Assembly (NCBI GenBank): GCA_903885195.1
Contig: CAISHQ010000117.1
Coordinates: 1 to 32,895 of the forward strand
DNA length: 32,895 bases
Source of the DNA: an uncultured Pseudomonadota bacterium
Lineage (GTDB): Bacteria; Pseudomonadota; Gammaproteobacteria; Steroidobacterales; Steroidobacteraceae
Direction: 5' to 3'
The position numbers were made by a program, and so were the translations under genes. Below the pieces are notes generated by a model, which saw only the letters and a program-made list of their open reading frames with translations, ran no database searches and was not told the origin of the DNA. Of this stretch, positions 24,305 through 32,895 are shown piece by piece. Within the stretch, counting starts at the first letter, position 1; each line of letters begins with the position of its first letter.

Positions 24305-24358
24305 CTATCGCTTTGAGGCGAACAGGATCTGCTCCTCGGTGAACCTGGGCTACTTCAT
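24305..24358 (-). mobile_element. IS3-family OrfA 5' fragment (degenerate)
   Basis: The minus strand reads M-K-stop-PRFTEEQILFASKR-stop. This matches the start of IS3-family OrfA transposases (MKKPRFTEEQI.FALKQ), with one early stop and an abrupt end after 17 codons. Only this stub and perhaps its upstream leader (to about 24420) remain, and I could not identify terminal inverted repeats. The rest of the 189-base gap holds nothing I recognise. Confidence 0.6.
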
Positions 24359-24485
24359 CGCTTGGTCTCGTTGCCATACCAGGATTCCGGAAGCTCCTCG
24401 CTTCAGGTCTAAATGGCTCCGAAATATCGGGGCGACGTCAAAAACCAACCCTCTAATCTGCGCTACTGGTGCTGATGGGCGCAAA

Positions 24486-26177
24486 TCAGTCATTCAACCA
24501 CGCGCCGTCGCTACGCGGGTCGGCGGCGCCCACCCAGCCCGCAGTGGTCTGCTCGACCGCATTGGCTTTGGACGGGGTGATCGCAGTGACACGCACCACG
24601 TGGCCGAACTGCACCAAGGCTTCTGCCTGTGCCTCCAACGGCGTCCCACGTTCTAACAGCAAAGCATCGCCGTCAAAGTAGATGTTGGGGGCGGCAAGTG
24701 CTGCCTGTGCATTCATTCCCCAATCCAGATGAGCAATAAGCGTTTTAGCCACCTGCATGATTATGCGCTTACCACCCGCTGCGCCAACCGCAAAAATCGG
24801 CTTTCCGTCTGAACTATAGACAATTGTCGGCGACATAGATGACAAAGGTCTTTTGCCCGGCTGCGGTCGATTAGCGACGGGAGCGCCATCCTTTATCGGG
24901 GCAAAGCTGAAGTCTGATAGTTCATTGTTCAAAATCATCCCAGCGGCTACCAACTGGCTGCCAAATGGCCCTTGGACAGTTGAGGTCATGTTGGCTACGT
25001 TGCCAAAGCGATCGGCCGCCACAAAATGAGTGGTGCCCGTCACTTCACCAGACAAAGCAGCGGTGCGTGGCTCTGCACCGGGCGGCGTCCCTGCCGCATA
25101 GGAAGATCGAGCCTTGTTTTCTGAAACAAGGGCAGAACGACTGGCGATATAGGCTTCATCGAGCAGCCCTGGGACCGGTACGGCCACATAGTCCGGGTCA
25201 GCGAGATATTTTTCGCGATCAGCATACGCCAGCTGCATTGCCTCGGCGATCAAGTGCCATGCCTGCGGATTTTCCGGCCCGAGAGCCTTTAGGTCAAACC
25301 GTTCCACCATGCCCAGAATCTGGAACACGGTGGTCGCGCCGGATGAGGGTGGCCCCATGCCACACAGGCGATAGACCCGATAAAGAACGCACACTGGCGG
25401 TCGTTCTTTGGCTTCATAGGTAGCAAGATCAGCCACCGTCATCGGCGCGGCATTGAGCGGAGCATTGGAAACAGCTGACGCAATTTTTTTTGCAATCTGC
25501 CCGGTGTAGAAGGCGCGCGGCCCTTTTCGGGCGATCCTACGAAGCGTTTTTGCAAGAGCAGGGTTACGGATAACTTCGCCCGCAACTTTGGGGCGGCCAT
25601 CCTGGAAATAAACTGCCTTGGTCGCGTCTAACCCGTCCCAACGTGGTGCCATTTTGGCGATGGTGCCTGCCAGTCTTGGTGTTGCAACATAGCCCTTCTC
25701 CGCCAGAGTAATTGCAGGCTGAAAGAGTTTTTCCCACGGCAGATTGCCCCATCTGGCGTGCGCCTTGGCCATAAGAGCGATGTTGCCGGGTACGCCGACC
25801 GAATACCCACCTATGATCCCTTCGGGAAAATCTTTGACTTTGCCGTCTAGGCCAAGAAAGCGGTCTTCGCGCAACGCAGCCGGCGCCGTTTCGCGGCCAT
25901 CAATCGTTGCCACATCATCGGCTTTGCTGTCGTGATACATGAAGAATCCGCCGCCGCCGATTCCCGACGAAGCCGGCTCGACCACAGTCAGTGCCAGCAT
26001 CATGGCCAGCGCTGCATCTGCCGCCGTGCCCCCCTGACGCAGCATCTCTTGTCCTGCTGCCGCTGCACGCGGATCTGCCGCCGAGACCGCCCCCTTTTGA
26101 GCAATGGCTGCCGCAGGTAGACAAATAAACAGTGCTACATAGAGTAGAGATCTTCTCATGAAACGCAGGCACGGCAT
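24486..26177 (-). CDS. ggt: Gamma-glutamyltransferase
   Basis: A 563-residue N-terminal-nucleophile hydrolase, of normal length for the family. A signal peptide (LLYVALFICLPAAAIAQ, residues 11-27) directs it to the periplasm. The autoprocessing site is the TTH motif, with Thr382 as the catalytic nucleophile. Arg95 (IDGRETAP) binds the gamma-glutamyl carboxylate, and PLSSMSPTIV plus AVGAAGGKRI form the rest of the small-subunit site. It cleaves glutathione or other gamma-glutamyl amides. The ATG at 26177 abuts the GGAAGG, so the ATG at 26159 (MRRSLLY) is an equally good start. It lies 3' of the TonB receptor on the same strand and shares the lower GC of the amidohydrolase. Confidence 0.93.
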   Translation of the reverse strand: MPCLRFMRRSLLYVALFICLPAAAIAQKGAVSAADPRAAAAGQEMLRQGGTAADAALAMMLALTVVEPASSGIGGGGFFMYHDSKADDVATIDGRETAPAALREDRFLGLDGKVKDFPEGIIGGYSVGVPGNIALMAKAHARWGNLPWEKLFQPAITLAEKGYVATPRLAGTIAKMAPRWDGLDATKAVYFQDGRPKVAGEVIRNPALAKTLRRIARKGPRAFYTGQIAKKIASAVSNAPLNAAPMTVADLATYEAKERPPVCVLYRVYRLCGMGPPSSGATTVFQILGMVERFDLKALGPENPQAWHLIAEAMQLAYADREKYLADPDYVAVPVPGLLDEAYIASRSALVSENKARSSYAAGTPPGAEPRTAALSGEVTGTTHFVAADRFGNVANMTSTVQGPFGSQLVAAGMILNNELSDFSFAPIKDGAPVANRPQPGKRPLSSMSPTIVYSSDGKPIFAVGAAGGKRIIMQVAKTLIAHLDWGMNAQAALAAPNIYFDGDALLLERGTPLEAQAEALVQFGHVVRVTAITPSKANAVEQTTAGWVGAADPRSDGAWLND

Positions 26178-26313
26178 CCTTCCGCTTTCAGTAGCGGGGG
26201 GACGTCACTCACATGAGCACTGGCCTCGTGGCGGCCCCGGATTGATGAACTGCCGGGTATCGTAAATCCGTCGCGCGGTACATATCGCTCATGGTCACCC
26301 CCGACCAGTCGAC

Positions 26314-28677
26314 TCAGAACTTGAAACGGGCCTGGACCGTGTACGTGGCGGGCGGATCCGTGAAGGAGGCGACCGAGAAGAACCCTCCGGGGATCGTATT
26401 CTTGAACGCAGCGGTTCTCTCGTCCGTCAGGTTCCTGGCGATCAGAGCGATCTCCCAGCTGTCGTCATCGCGGCCGAACGCAACCCGTGCATTGAGCTTC
26501 GTATAGGCGTCCTGGAACGAGCGGGGATTGATGTCCGTCAGGGTCGCAAACTCGCTCGTATAGAAGACGTCAGCGCCAAGACCCAGACGATAGCTGTCTC
26601 CCACCGGCATCGTGTACTCCATCGCCGCAGTCCCAGACCACTCCGGCGCATAGGGGGTCACGATGCCACTGAGGTTCTGCACCTGAGATCCCTGGGCGTT
26701 GGCGGCACAGCCCGTTCCCAGAGTCGCCTGCCCTGCCCAGCACGGCGAGTTTCGGAAATCGTCGTAGTACGCGTCGAGATACGAGACGTTGAGCGCGAAC
26801 CGCAGTCGGTTGGTCGCCGCGAACTGCACCTCCGCCTCGACGCCCTTGTTCTTGGCGGACGCGGCGTTCGTGGTGGTGAAGAGGTTGCTGACCGGATCGA
26901 ATGAGGAGACCTGCAGGTCATCGTACTCGCCCTGGAACACCGTCAGGTTGAGCATCATCCGGTTGTCGAGCAGTCGCGTCTTCGCACCCGCTTCCCACGC
27001 GGTGACATGCTCGGAGCTGAAGGGACCGGCATCGTTGTTCGAGAAGCCGCCGGACTTGAAGCCCTTCTTGTAGCTCAGATAGAACAGCACGTCATCGAGG
27101 GGTCGATACTCGAGCGTGGCTGAAGGCGCCAGCTTGTCGTCCTTGCGCGACGTCACCGCCGTGGCCGGGAGCGTGTTCACGGGCGTGCAGGTCGGGTAAG
27201 GCAAGGTTCCACAACGCTTGTAGCTGATGTCCTTCTCGACCTCTTCGTACCGCAGACCGCCGCGGATCGCGAACGAGTTGCTGAACTCGTACTTGGCGTC
27301 GCCGAAGAACGCCATCGACTGCGCCGACTCCCGAACGTCCTGCACGGATCCGTTGGTGTTGGTGGTGACGAAGGCCGCGGTGCGGTTGGTCTGCGGCGGC
27401 ACCGCCGGGGGCGTGAACGGCAGGAGGTTGCGGGCATCGAACGAAGACGTGGCGACGACGTCGTTGTCGTTCGAGTCGAAATAGGCGCCCAAAGACCACT
27501 GCACCGTCGAGTCCTTTGCGCCCAGAAGTCGGATCTCTTGGCTCACCTGGTCATAGTTTTCGGTGAACGTCGCCACCCCGTAGTTGGCGACACCCTGGTC
27601 GGTATCGATGTACTGGTAGTTGTCGAACTGGTAGTACCCGGTGACCGAAGTCACCGACAGACCGTTCGCGAGCGCCCAGTCGAGTTGCAGCGTCGTCCCA
27701 TACGCCTCCATGTCGTTGAGGAACGGACCACCGTCATTGTCGCGCCAGAGATCGGGACGCGCAGCTTCGATGTCAGCGGGCGTCTGCGAGAAGGAGGCCT
27801 TCTTGTCATCGAACACGCACGGATCCTGTGTGACGGCTGAGGTATCCCGGCGGAAGTTCGGTTCGCAGATCGTGCTCTGGTTGTTCCGGCCCTTGTCGAG
27901 ATTCGCCGCGTAATACCCGATCGCCGTGACGCTGAGCGCCTCGGTCGGGTTGCCTACGACCGTCAGCCTCGCCAACTTGTCGTTGATCGCGGGCTCCTTG
28001 CGTCCCGTGACGGTGTTGGTGAGGTATCCCTCGGAGTCACGGTACCGCGCCGCGGCGCGAACGGCCCATCGATCGTTGATCGGCAGGGTCGCCGCGACGA
28101 AGGCCGCCATCTCCTGGGTCTGAGGCTCGTGGCTGACTTCGATCTCGCGCTCGAACTCGTTGCCCGGTCGACGAGTCCGGATGTTGATCGCACCGGCGGT
28201 CGCGTTCTTACCGAGGAAGGTCGGTTGGGGCCCTTTCAGCAGCTCGATCTGCTCGATGTCGAGAAACCCGAGCCGCTGTGTCCGCGCTCGACCGTAGTAG
28301 ATGCCATCGATGTACATCGGGGCAGACTGCTCAAAACCGAGGTTCTGACCGGAACCGATGCCACGCACGGTGATGGTATCGGACATACCGCCGCGCGACA
28401 CGCGGATGCCTGGCGCTTCGAAATTCTCGAAGTTCTGCACACCCATGTTCTGCAGCGTCTCGCCCGTGACCGCTTGGACGGAGATCGGAACGTCTTGGAG
28501 TCGCTCCACGCGCTTCTGCGCCGTGACCACGATTTCCTCGAGCGCGACCTCGGCATCCGGACTCGCACCGCCCTGGGCGGATGCCAGCGAGGAAACGGCC
28601 ATCAACATGCCTGCGAGGATCGTCGCAGGGATTTTCGCCGCGAACGTCGGCACGAGTGGATTTCTTGCGTGAGTCAC
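26314..28677 (-). CDS. TonB-dependent outer-membrane receptor
   Basis: A 787-residue receptor from the GTG at 28677, which has AAGGGGG 9 bases upstream; a GTG 12 codons earlier (28713) is a weaker alternative. A signal peptide (1-35, ending LASA) precedes a TonB-box-like EEIVVTAQKR (48-56), a plug domain with the TVRGIG and YIDGIYYGR segments, and a beta-barrel ending in ...VQARFKF with the terminal aromatic residue. Such receptors import siderophores or larger organic molecules with TonB energy. The EEIVVTAQKR type is abundant in sphingomonads and related degraders, often for carbon substrates. The ligand is unknown. Its 3' end carries copy 2 of the direct repeat. Confidence 0.93.
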   Translation of the reverse strand: MTHARNPLVPTFAAKIPATILAGMLMAVSSLASAQGGASPDAEVALEEIVVTAQKRVERLQDVPISVQAVTGETLQNMGVQNFENFEAPGIRVSRGGMSDTITVRGIGSGQNLGFEQSAPMYIDGIYYGRARTQRLGFLDIEQIELLKGPQPTFLGKNATAGAINIRTRRPGNEFEREIEVSHEPQTQEMAAFVAATLPINDRWAVRAAARYRDSEGYLTNTVTGRKEPAINDKLARLTVVGNPTEALSVTAIGYYAANLDKGRNNQSTICEPNFRRDTSAVTQDPCVFDDKKASFSQTPADIEAARPDLWRDNDGGPFLNDMEAYGTTLQLDWALANGLSVTSVTGYYQFDNYQYIDTDQGVANYGVATFTENYDQVSQEIRLLGAKDSTVQWSLGAYFDSNDNDVVATSSFDARNLLPFTPPAVPPQTNRTAAFVTTNTNGSVQDVRESAQSMAFFGDAKYEFSNSFAIRGGLRYEEVEKDISYKRCGTLPYPTCTPVNTLPATAVTSRKDDKLAPSATLEYRPLDDVLFYLSYKKGFKSGGFSNNDAGPFSSEHVTAWEAGAKTRLLDNRMMLNLTVFQGEYDDLQVSSFDPVSNLFTTTNAASAKNKGVEAEVQFAATNRLRFALNVSYLDAYYDDFRNSPCWAGQATLGTGCAANAQGSQVQNLSGIVTPYAPEWSGTAAMEYTMPVGDSYRLGLGADVFYTSEFATLTDINPRSFQDAYTKLNARVAFGRDDDSWEIALIARNLTDERTAAFKNTIPGGFFSVASFTDPPATYTVQARFKF
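26394..26429. repeat. 36-base direct repeat, copy 2 (inside the TonB receptor)
   Basis: Identical to 22618-22653. It encodes TDERTAAFKN on the minus strand, close to the receptor C-terminus. Confidence 0.9.
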
Positions 28678-28838
28678 TTTGGTATTCCCCCTTAGCCTGA
28701 TGCGCGTTAACACGCCTTTGTTTCGGTTTTACCGTAGGCCACCCGGGCGCTGAAGCGTCCGCGAGAGATTTAGACCGATTTCGGCAAGAAGGGGACCGAT
28801 AAAGTAAACGGCGCACCCGTCAGGACCTGTCCTCTCCG

Positions 28839-31800
28839 TCATCGGCGCGGCTCTGCGACAGTGAGCTGCGCCACATCGTTGAGCGTGCCGTCCAGCGACT
28901 CGATCACCTGACGCACGCGCGGAGTTTCCGGCAATGACACCAGCAGGCTCCTGAGCGCCTGCAGCCGCTTCGACTGAAGTGCGGTGTCACCTGACGGACC
29001 TCCGCTCGCCGACGGCGTGAGGGATTTTTTCTGTACGAGGTCGGCCAGCGCCGCAGAACTCTCGATGAGGATGTCATGGTCGACGGCCAGCTCCGCCGCG
29101 GCCGCACGCTGGAACAACAGATCGGTGGTCACACCGGAGACCAGAGCGGAATCGATGATCGCGAGAGCCTCTGAAACATAAGCCTTTCTTTCCATCGAGT
29201 CAGCATCGGCTCGCGCGGCGGCGTCCAACCGCCATTCCGCTCGGAGTCTCGATGAGGCGGCGAACCAAGAGTCCCTGCGCGATGTCTTCGCCATCACTGG
29301 ATCGAGATCGCGGAGGGTGCTCACGGCACCGGCGCGCGCAGCCGCCCACCCCTGCACCACCGCCGCCGCCGAATCCGGTAGACGACGTGCGGCAGACATG
29401 ACTTCGTCGGACGCGCGACCGCTCGCCAGAGTCACTGCATTGCGGACCGCGATGTCGAAGTCTCTGCTCTCGGAAGACGCACGCTCGATCATCGGCGTCG
29501 CGCGTGCCGATCGATCCGGGCGTGCCTCAGCCAAGCGTTGCACGACGTAATCCGCCGCCGCGCCGTTCGCAGCGAGGCTCCGGACGCGGTCATACGGTCC
29601 TACGAGGACCGAGAACTCCGACTCCGACATGCCCGCGCCCGGTCTGCTGCGCATGGCGAGCCTGTTCAGATCATCGGTGATCGGCTTTGCGGTGGCGCTC
29701 AACGCCCGCAGGTCCCGGTCGGCAAGCAGTAACGACCAGTCGAGGTCCTCGGGTAGCGTGATCCCGGCACGCGCCAGCGCCCGGGCCCCCTCGTCGGTGC
29801 GTGATCTTCCGGGATCGAACCACCGCCTTGGGTCGACTTCGGTGTCAGAGGCCAGAAATACGAGGGACATCGGCACAGGTTCGTACACGAGCAGGTGGCG
29901 ATACTCCGCCGCCAGCGTGGCCACCAAACTCCGAAAGAGCTCCTCGCTCACGAAGCCCGCATTCATCCACTGCACAAAAACGCCATCAGCCGTCAGCCGA
30001 CGTTTGGCCAACGCGAGGAACTCCCGGCTGTACAGGTTCGCCGAAGCCGGTGTCCACGGGTGTGACGGCTGCGAGACGATGATGTCGTACTGATAGGACG
30101 TCCGTTGCAGCGCATTCCGGGCGTCGTTCAACACCACCCGGACTCGATCATCCCTCAAGGGATCGTGGCGACGCTCGTCGGCGATGAACCGATTGGCCTC
30201 GAGCACTCTCGGCTCGATCTCGACCACATCGATCTTTTCGATCGTCGGCGGAATCCCCTCGAGAGTGACTCCCCCGCCGAGACCAACGACGAGCATCGAG
30301 CGCGCGTCCGGACGCGACATCGCACCCAACGTGCCCAGCCAGACCTGATCGTCGAGACCGGGCGGCGACCCGACGCGGGAAACCAATGCCTCGGGAAGCC
30401 CGTCCCCCCGGAGCAACAGGCCGAAGCCACGCTCCTGGATCTGGATCGTCGCAGCACGCCCCACCGCAAGGAAACGTTCCTCCGTGGGCTGCGCGCTGTC
30501 GACCGCGCTGGATCCGAGGATCTCGCGTGGCGCCGGCAGATACCGTGACATCCCGACGACCGCGATGAGCACGCCAGAGAGGACGGCGATCCGTTGCGTG
30601 CGAGACGCGACGGGCCATGCGAGCCCTGCGATCACCAGCATCAATGTGCCCACCGCTGCGCTCAAAACCCCTTCGAACCGGATCGCTGGAAGCAGCACGT
30701 TTGCGGTGACGAGGGCGCCCACCATGGCCCCGGTCGTGCTTGCAGCGAAGATCCACCCTGTGACACGCGGATACTCCTCACCGTACCGGGCACCGCAGCG
30801 GACCAACAAAGGGAAGCTCAAGCCGAATGCGATGGATGACGGCAGTATCGCCAGCAGGACCACGACAAGCGTGGGTACCGCATGCAGGCCGTCTCCTGCC
30901 ACCATCGAAAGCACACCGTACGCGCCGATGACTGCGACCGCTGCGACGACGAGGCTGAGGATGAGCCACCGGCGACCATCCGCTGCGAGCCCGGTCGAGC
31001 GCTGGGCGAGGATCCCGCCCGCACCGATCCCGAGCAAGGTGACGCACAGCATCGATGCGAAGCCCTGCATCGTGCCGCCCAGGAGGTGCGAGAGCAGGCG
31101 GGCCCAGAAGACCTCGAGCGAAAATGATGCAGCAGAGATCAGGAATGCCGCCAACACGAACGGCCATGCATTGCGGTCTGACGGCGCCGAGACCTCGCTA
31201 TGGCGCTTGTCTGGTTGGCGCTTGGCCGGGAGGCTTTCCGGCTGGACCGGCATTCGGGAAGGCCCCACCAGCACGAGTGCAGCCGCCGCAAGGTTGAGAA
31301 GCGCCGCCGACAAGGTCGATGCAGACAAACCGAGATTGGGCAACAGGAGGAACCCTCCCACTCCCGCGCCGACCGCAGCGCCCAGCGTGTTCACCCCATA
31401 GAGCTGGGCCAGCCATGCCGGCGGACTGCCGACTCGACCCAGCGAGCCCTGGACCAATACCGGCAGCGTCGCCCCCATGCAGATCGTCGGCGCAGCGATC
31501 GCCAAGGCGCTCAATGCGCCATAGACCGTCGCTTGCAGCCACCCAGCGTCGGTCGCCAGCTCGGCACCGGAACCGAGCCAGGTCGAGACGATGCCGGCTG
31601 CAGCCTGAAGCGCGAACGGGAAGACCACCGCAAAGAGCGCCACAGCGCCCTCCAGACCGGCAAAGGTTCGCAATGGTGATGCGAGTCGCGAAGCCCATCT
31701 CGCGCCCAGCAGGCCACCGATCGCCAAGCCCCCCATGTATGCCGCGAGCACGGCAGCGACGGCCGTATGCGCGCTCCCGATCACCAGAGAAAAACTTCTC

Positions 31801-31919
31801 ATCCACACGAGCTGGTACATCAGCCCGGCCACGCCCGAGACGAAGACCGCCACGAGCAACCTCACTGGCACGGACGACGGCGCGTCTTCCATCCCGGCCA
31901 TCGCTGTCTTGGAAGTCAT
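28839..31919 (-). CDS. Fused multi-pass membrane protein / spermidine synthase-like (PABS) protein with long C-terminal extension
   Basis: A 1026-residue inner-membrane protein. Residues 20-460 form many hydrophobic helices in two halves, each starting with a similar Glu/Gln-rich helix (SGVAGLMYQLVWMRSF and ASFSLEVFWARLL), as in fused MFS/spermidine synthases. Residues 480-700 are a Rossmann-type PABS domain: VVGLGGG (544-550), acidic Glu567/Glu569 and LNDAR (597-601). Where spermidine synthases have catalytic aspartates after YD..I, this protein has SQPSHPW (616-622), so aminopropyl transfer is doubtful. The last 300 residues are Ala/Arg/Asp-rich and probably helical, with no known domain. 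The ATG at 31919 has GGGGA 10 bases upstream. It is on the same strand as the TonB gene, 161 bases away. Confidence 0.88.
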   Translation of the reverse strand: MTSKTAMAGMEDAPSSVPVRLLVAVFVSGVAGLMYQLVWMRSFSLVIGSAHTAVAAVLAAYMGGLAIGGLLGARWASRLASPLRTFAGLEGAVALFAVVFPFALQAAAGIVSTWLGSGAELATDAGWLQATVYGALSALAIAAPTICMGATLPVLVQGSLGRVGSPPAWLAQLYGVNTLGAAVGAGVGGFLLLPNLGLSASTLSAALLNLAAAALVLVGPSRMPVQPESLPAKRQPDKRHSEVSAPSDRNAWPFVLAAFLISAASFSLEVFWARLLSHLLGGTMQGFASMLCVTLLGIGAGGILAQRSTGLAADGRRWLILSLVVAAVAVIGAYGVLSMVAGDGLHAVPTLVVVLLAILPSSIAFGLSFPLLVRCGARYGEEYPRVTGWIFAASTTGAMVGALVTANVLLPAIRFEGVLSAAVGTLMLVIAGLAWPVASRTQRIAVLSGVLIAVVGMSRYLPAPREILGSSAVDSAQPTEERFLAVGRAATIQIQERGFGLLLRGDGLPEALVSRVGSPPGLDDQVWLGTLGAMSRPDARSMLVVGLGGGVTLEGIPPTIEKIDVVEIEPRVLEANRFIADERRHDPLRDDRVRVVLNDARNALQRTSYQYDIIVSQPSHPWTPASANLYSREFLALAKRRLTADGVFVQWMNAGFVSEELFRSLVATLAAEYRHLLVYEPVPMSLVFLASDTEVDPRRWFDPGRSRTDEGARALARAGITLPEDLDWSLLLADRDLRALSATAKPITDDLNRLAMRSRPGAGMSESEFSVLVGPYDRVRSLAANGAAADYVVQRLAEARPDRSARATPMIERASSESRDFDIAVRNAVTLASGRASDEVMSAARRLPDSAAAVVQGWAAARAGAVSTLRDLDPVMAKTSRRDSWFAASSRLRAEWRLDAAARADADSMERKAYVSEALAIIDSALVSGVTTDLLFQRAAAAELAVDHDILIESSAALADLVQKKSLTPSASGGPSGDTALQSKRLQALRSLLVSLPETPRVRQVIESLDGTLNDVAQLTVAEPRR

Positions 31920-32088
31920 CGTTTCAGGTCCCCGCCGACGTTCGGTGCCATGGGAACAGGACTGTCCCCGGCCCCCATGCAATGGTCGTCAGAAAGGGGT
32001 TCATTGTTTTCGGGATTCCGGTGGAAGGCCCTCCGCGCACCCCATCTCTCGGAGTGGCGCAGGATCGGCTTTGATAACTTTTACAGAG

Positions 32089-32841
32089 ATGAAAGACAAG
32101 ATCGCATTGATCACGGGAGCAGGAATCGGCATCGGCGAGCAAGCCGCTATCGAGTTCTGCGCCCGAGGCGCAACGATAGCGGTCTGCGACATCGACGGTG
32201 TCGCCGCCGAGCGTGTCGCCCGGCAGATCGTCCGATCCGGTGGGCGCGCCCACGCGTACCGCGCGGATGTCAGTTCCGAGTCTGATGTCAGCGCCATGAT
32301 GCAGGCCATCGTCGAGCACCTGGGCGGCCTCGATTTCGCCTTCAACAATGCGGGGGTGATCGGTCCGATCGGAACGCCGTTGCATGAACTCACGGAGGAG
32401 CAGTGGCGACGGGTCATCGACGTCGACCTCACGAGCGTATGGCTTTGTATGAAGCACCAGATTCCCGCCATGCTTGCGCGCGGGAGCGGCAGCATCGTGA
32501 ACAACTCGTCCATCGTGGGCCTTCGTGCGGCGACCTTCAATCCGGCCTATGGCGCCGCGAAGCATGGCGTGGTCGGTCTCACCCGGGCCGCAGCGAGTTT
32601 CTACGCCAAAAACGGGATCCGGGTGAACGCGATCTGCCCGGGGATCGTCGACACCCCGATGTCCGCATCGATCGATGCGTCGCCCGGGAAACTGTCGACC
32701 GCGCGCGTCGACAGGACCCCGATGCTCCGCAGCGCCCAAGCCGTCGAGGTCGCGCGAGTCGCTGTCTGGCTATGCAGCGACGATGCCAGCTACATCACGG
32801 GTGCGGCGCTGCCGGTCGATGGGGGAAACTCGGTCGTCTGA
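32089..32841 (+). CDS. Short-chain dehydrogenase/reductase (SDR)
   Basis: A 250-residue classical SDR with TGAGIGIG (9-16), Asp60, NNAG (86-89), Ser141, Tyr154 and Lys158 (YGAAK), and the closing SYITGAALPVDGG. It uses NAD(H) or NADP(H); the acidic residue after strand 2 (CDIDG) suggests NAD. The substrate is unknown. The ATG at 32089 begins the conserved MKDKIALITG. The ribosome-binding site is weak (ACAGAG). It is divergent from the large membrane protein and is followed after 13 bases by another start, suggesting an operon running out of the window. Confidence 0.92.
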   Translation: MKDKIALITGAGIGIGEQAAIEFCARGATIAVCDIDGVAAERVARQIVRSGGRAHAYRADVSSESDVSAMMQAIVEHLGGLDFAFNNAGVIGPIGTPLHELTEEQWRRVIDVDLTSVWLCMKHQIPAMLARGSGSIVNNSSIVGLRAATFNPAYGAAKHGVVGLTRAAASFYAKNGIRVNAICPGIVDTPMSASIDASPGKLSTARVDRTPMLRSAQAVEVARVAVWLCSDDASYITGAALPVDGGNSVV

Positions 32842-32854
32842 GAGGATCCCACCC

Positions 32855-32895
32855 ATGTCCGAACCGGGATGCCCGAGACCCTGGAATCCGTGGTA
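32855..32895 (+). CDS. Start of a further gene, cut by the window end
   Basis: The ATG at 32855 is preceded by AGAGGAT at suitable spacing and opens MSEPGCPRPWNPW before the window ends. Thirteen codons are too few to assign a family. The close spacing to the SDR suggests the same operon. Confidence 0.45.
   Translation, partial: MSEPGCPRPWNPW

Noticed and set aside
24390-24404. Hairpin GAAGC-TCCTC-GCTTC after the gamma-glutamyltransferase gene
   Set aside because: The stem is only 5 base pairs and there is no T-run on either strand, so it was not called a terminator.

Overview
The window is a gene-dense, high-GC stretch of a Gram-negative chromosome. The evidence is a TonB-dependent outer-membrane receptor, lipoyl and SulP systems, and Pseudomonadota-style aromatic catabolism. 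I cannot name the genus from sequence alone. No tRNA, rRNA, CRISPR array or intact mobile element was seen, and no gap between genes exceeds 300 bases.

Region 1 (1-7123) is an aromatic-acid module. A FAD-dependent oxidoreductase is cut off around 650-667, where it meets the 3' end of a minus-strand operon. In transcription order the operon holds a short leader ORF (which looks like the first 34 residues of an amidohydrolase), a flavin aromatic hydroxylase, gentisate 1,2-dioxygenase, a fumarylpyruvate-type FAH hydrolase, a zeta-class GST isomerase and an aldehyde dehydrogenase. Together they can turn an aryl aldehyde or hydroxybenzoate into gentisate and then into fumarate plus pyruvate. An AraC-type regulator diverges from the operon.

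Region 2 (7140-13699) carries a minus-strand operon of a GSA-type aminotransferase, a secreted arylsulfate sulfotransferase (ASST) and an MFS transporter. A divergent VOC-fold protein and a formylglycine-type sulfatase (CxPxR) follow. Region 3 (13885-22599) has a three-gene 2-oxoacid/acetoin dehydrogenase set (E1 alpha, E1 beta, E2, no E3), an aromatic-acid:H+ symporter-like MFS with an SDR, and a divergent aldehyde dehydrogenase plus SulP sulfate permease with a STAS domain. ASST, sulfatase and SulP within 14 kb, embedded in aromatic catabolism, suggest a locus that handles sulfated aromatic compounds. This is an inference.

Region 4 (22600-28677) is a patchwork. A secreted amidohydrolase and a gamma-glutamyltransferase of visibly lower GC lie between two directly repeated 58-base copies of a TonB-receptor C-terminal sequence. 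One copy is inside the intact receptor gene and the other is an isolated remnant. A degenerate IS3-family OrfA start lies between the two lower-GC genes. Region 5 (28839-32895) holds a very large membrane protein fused to a spermidine-synthase-like domain, a divergent SDR, and the first codons of another gene.
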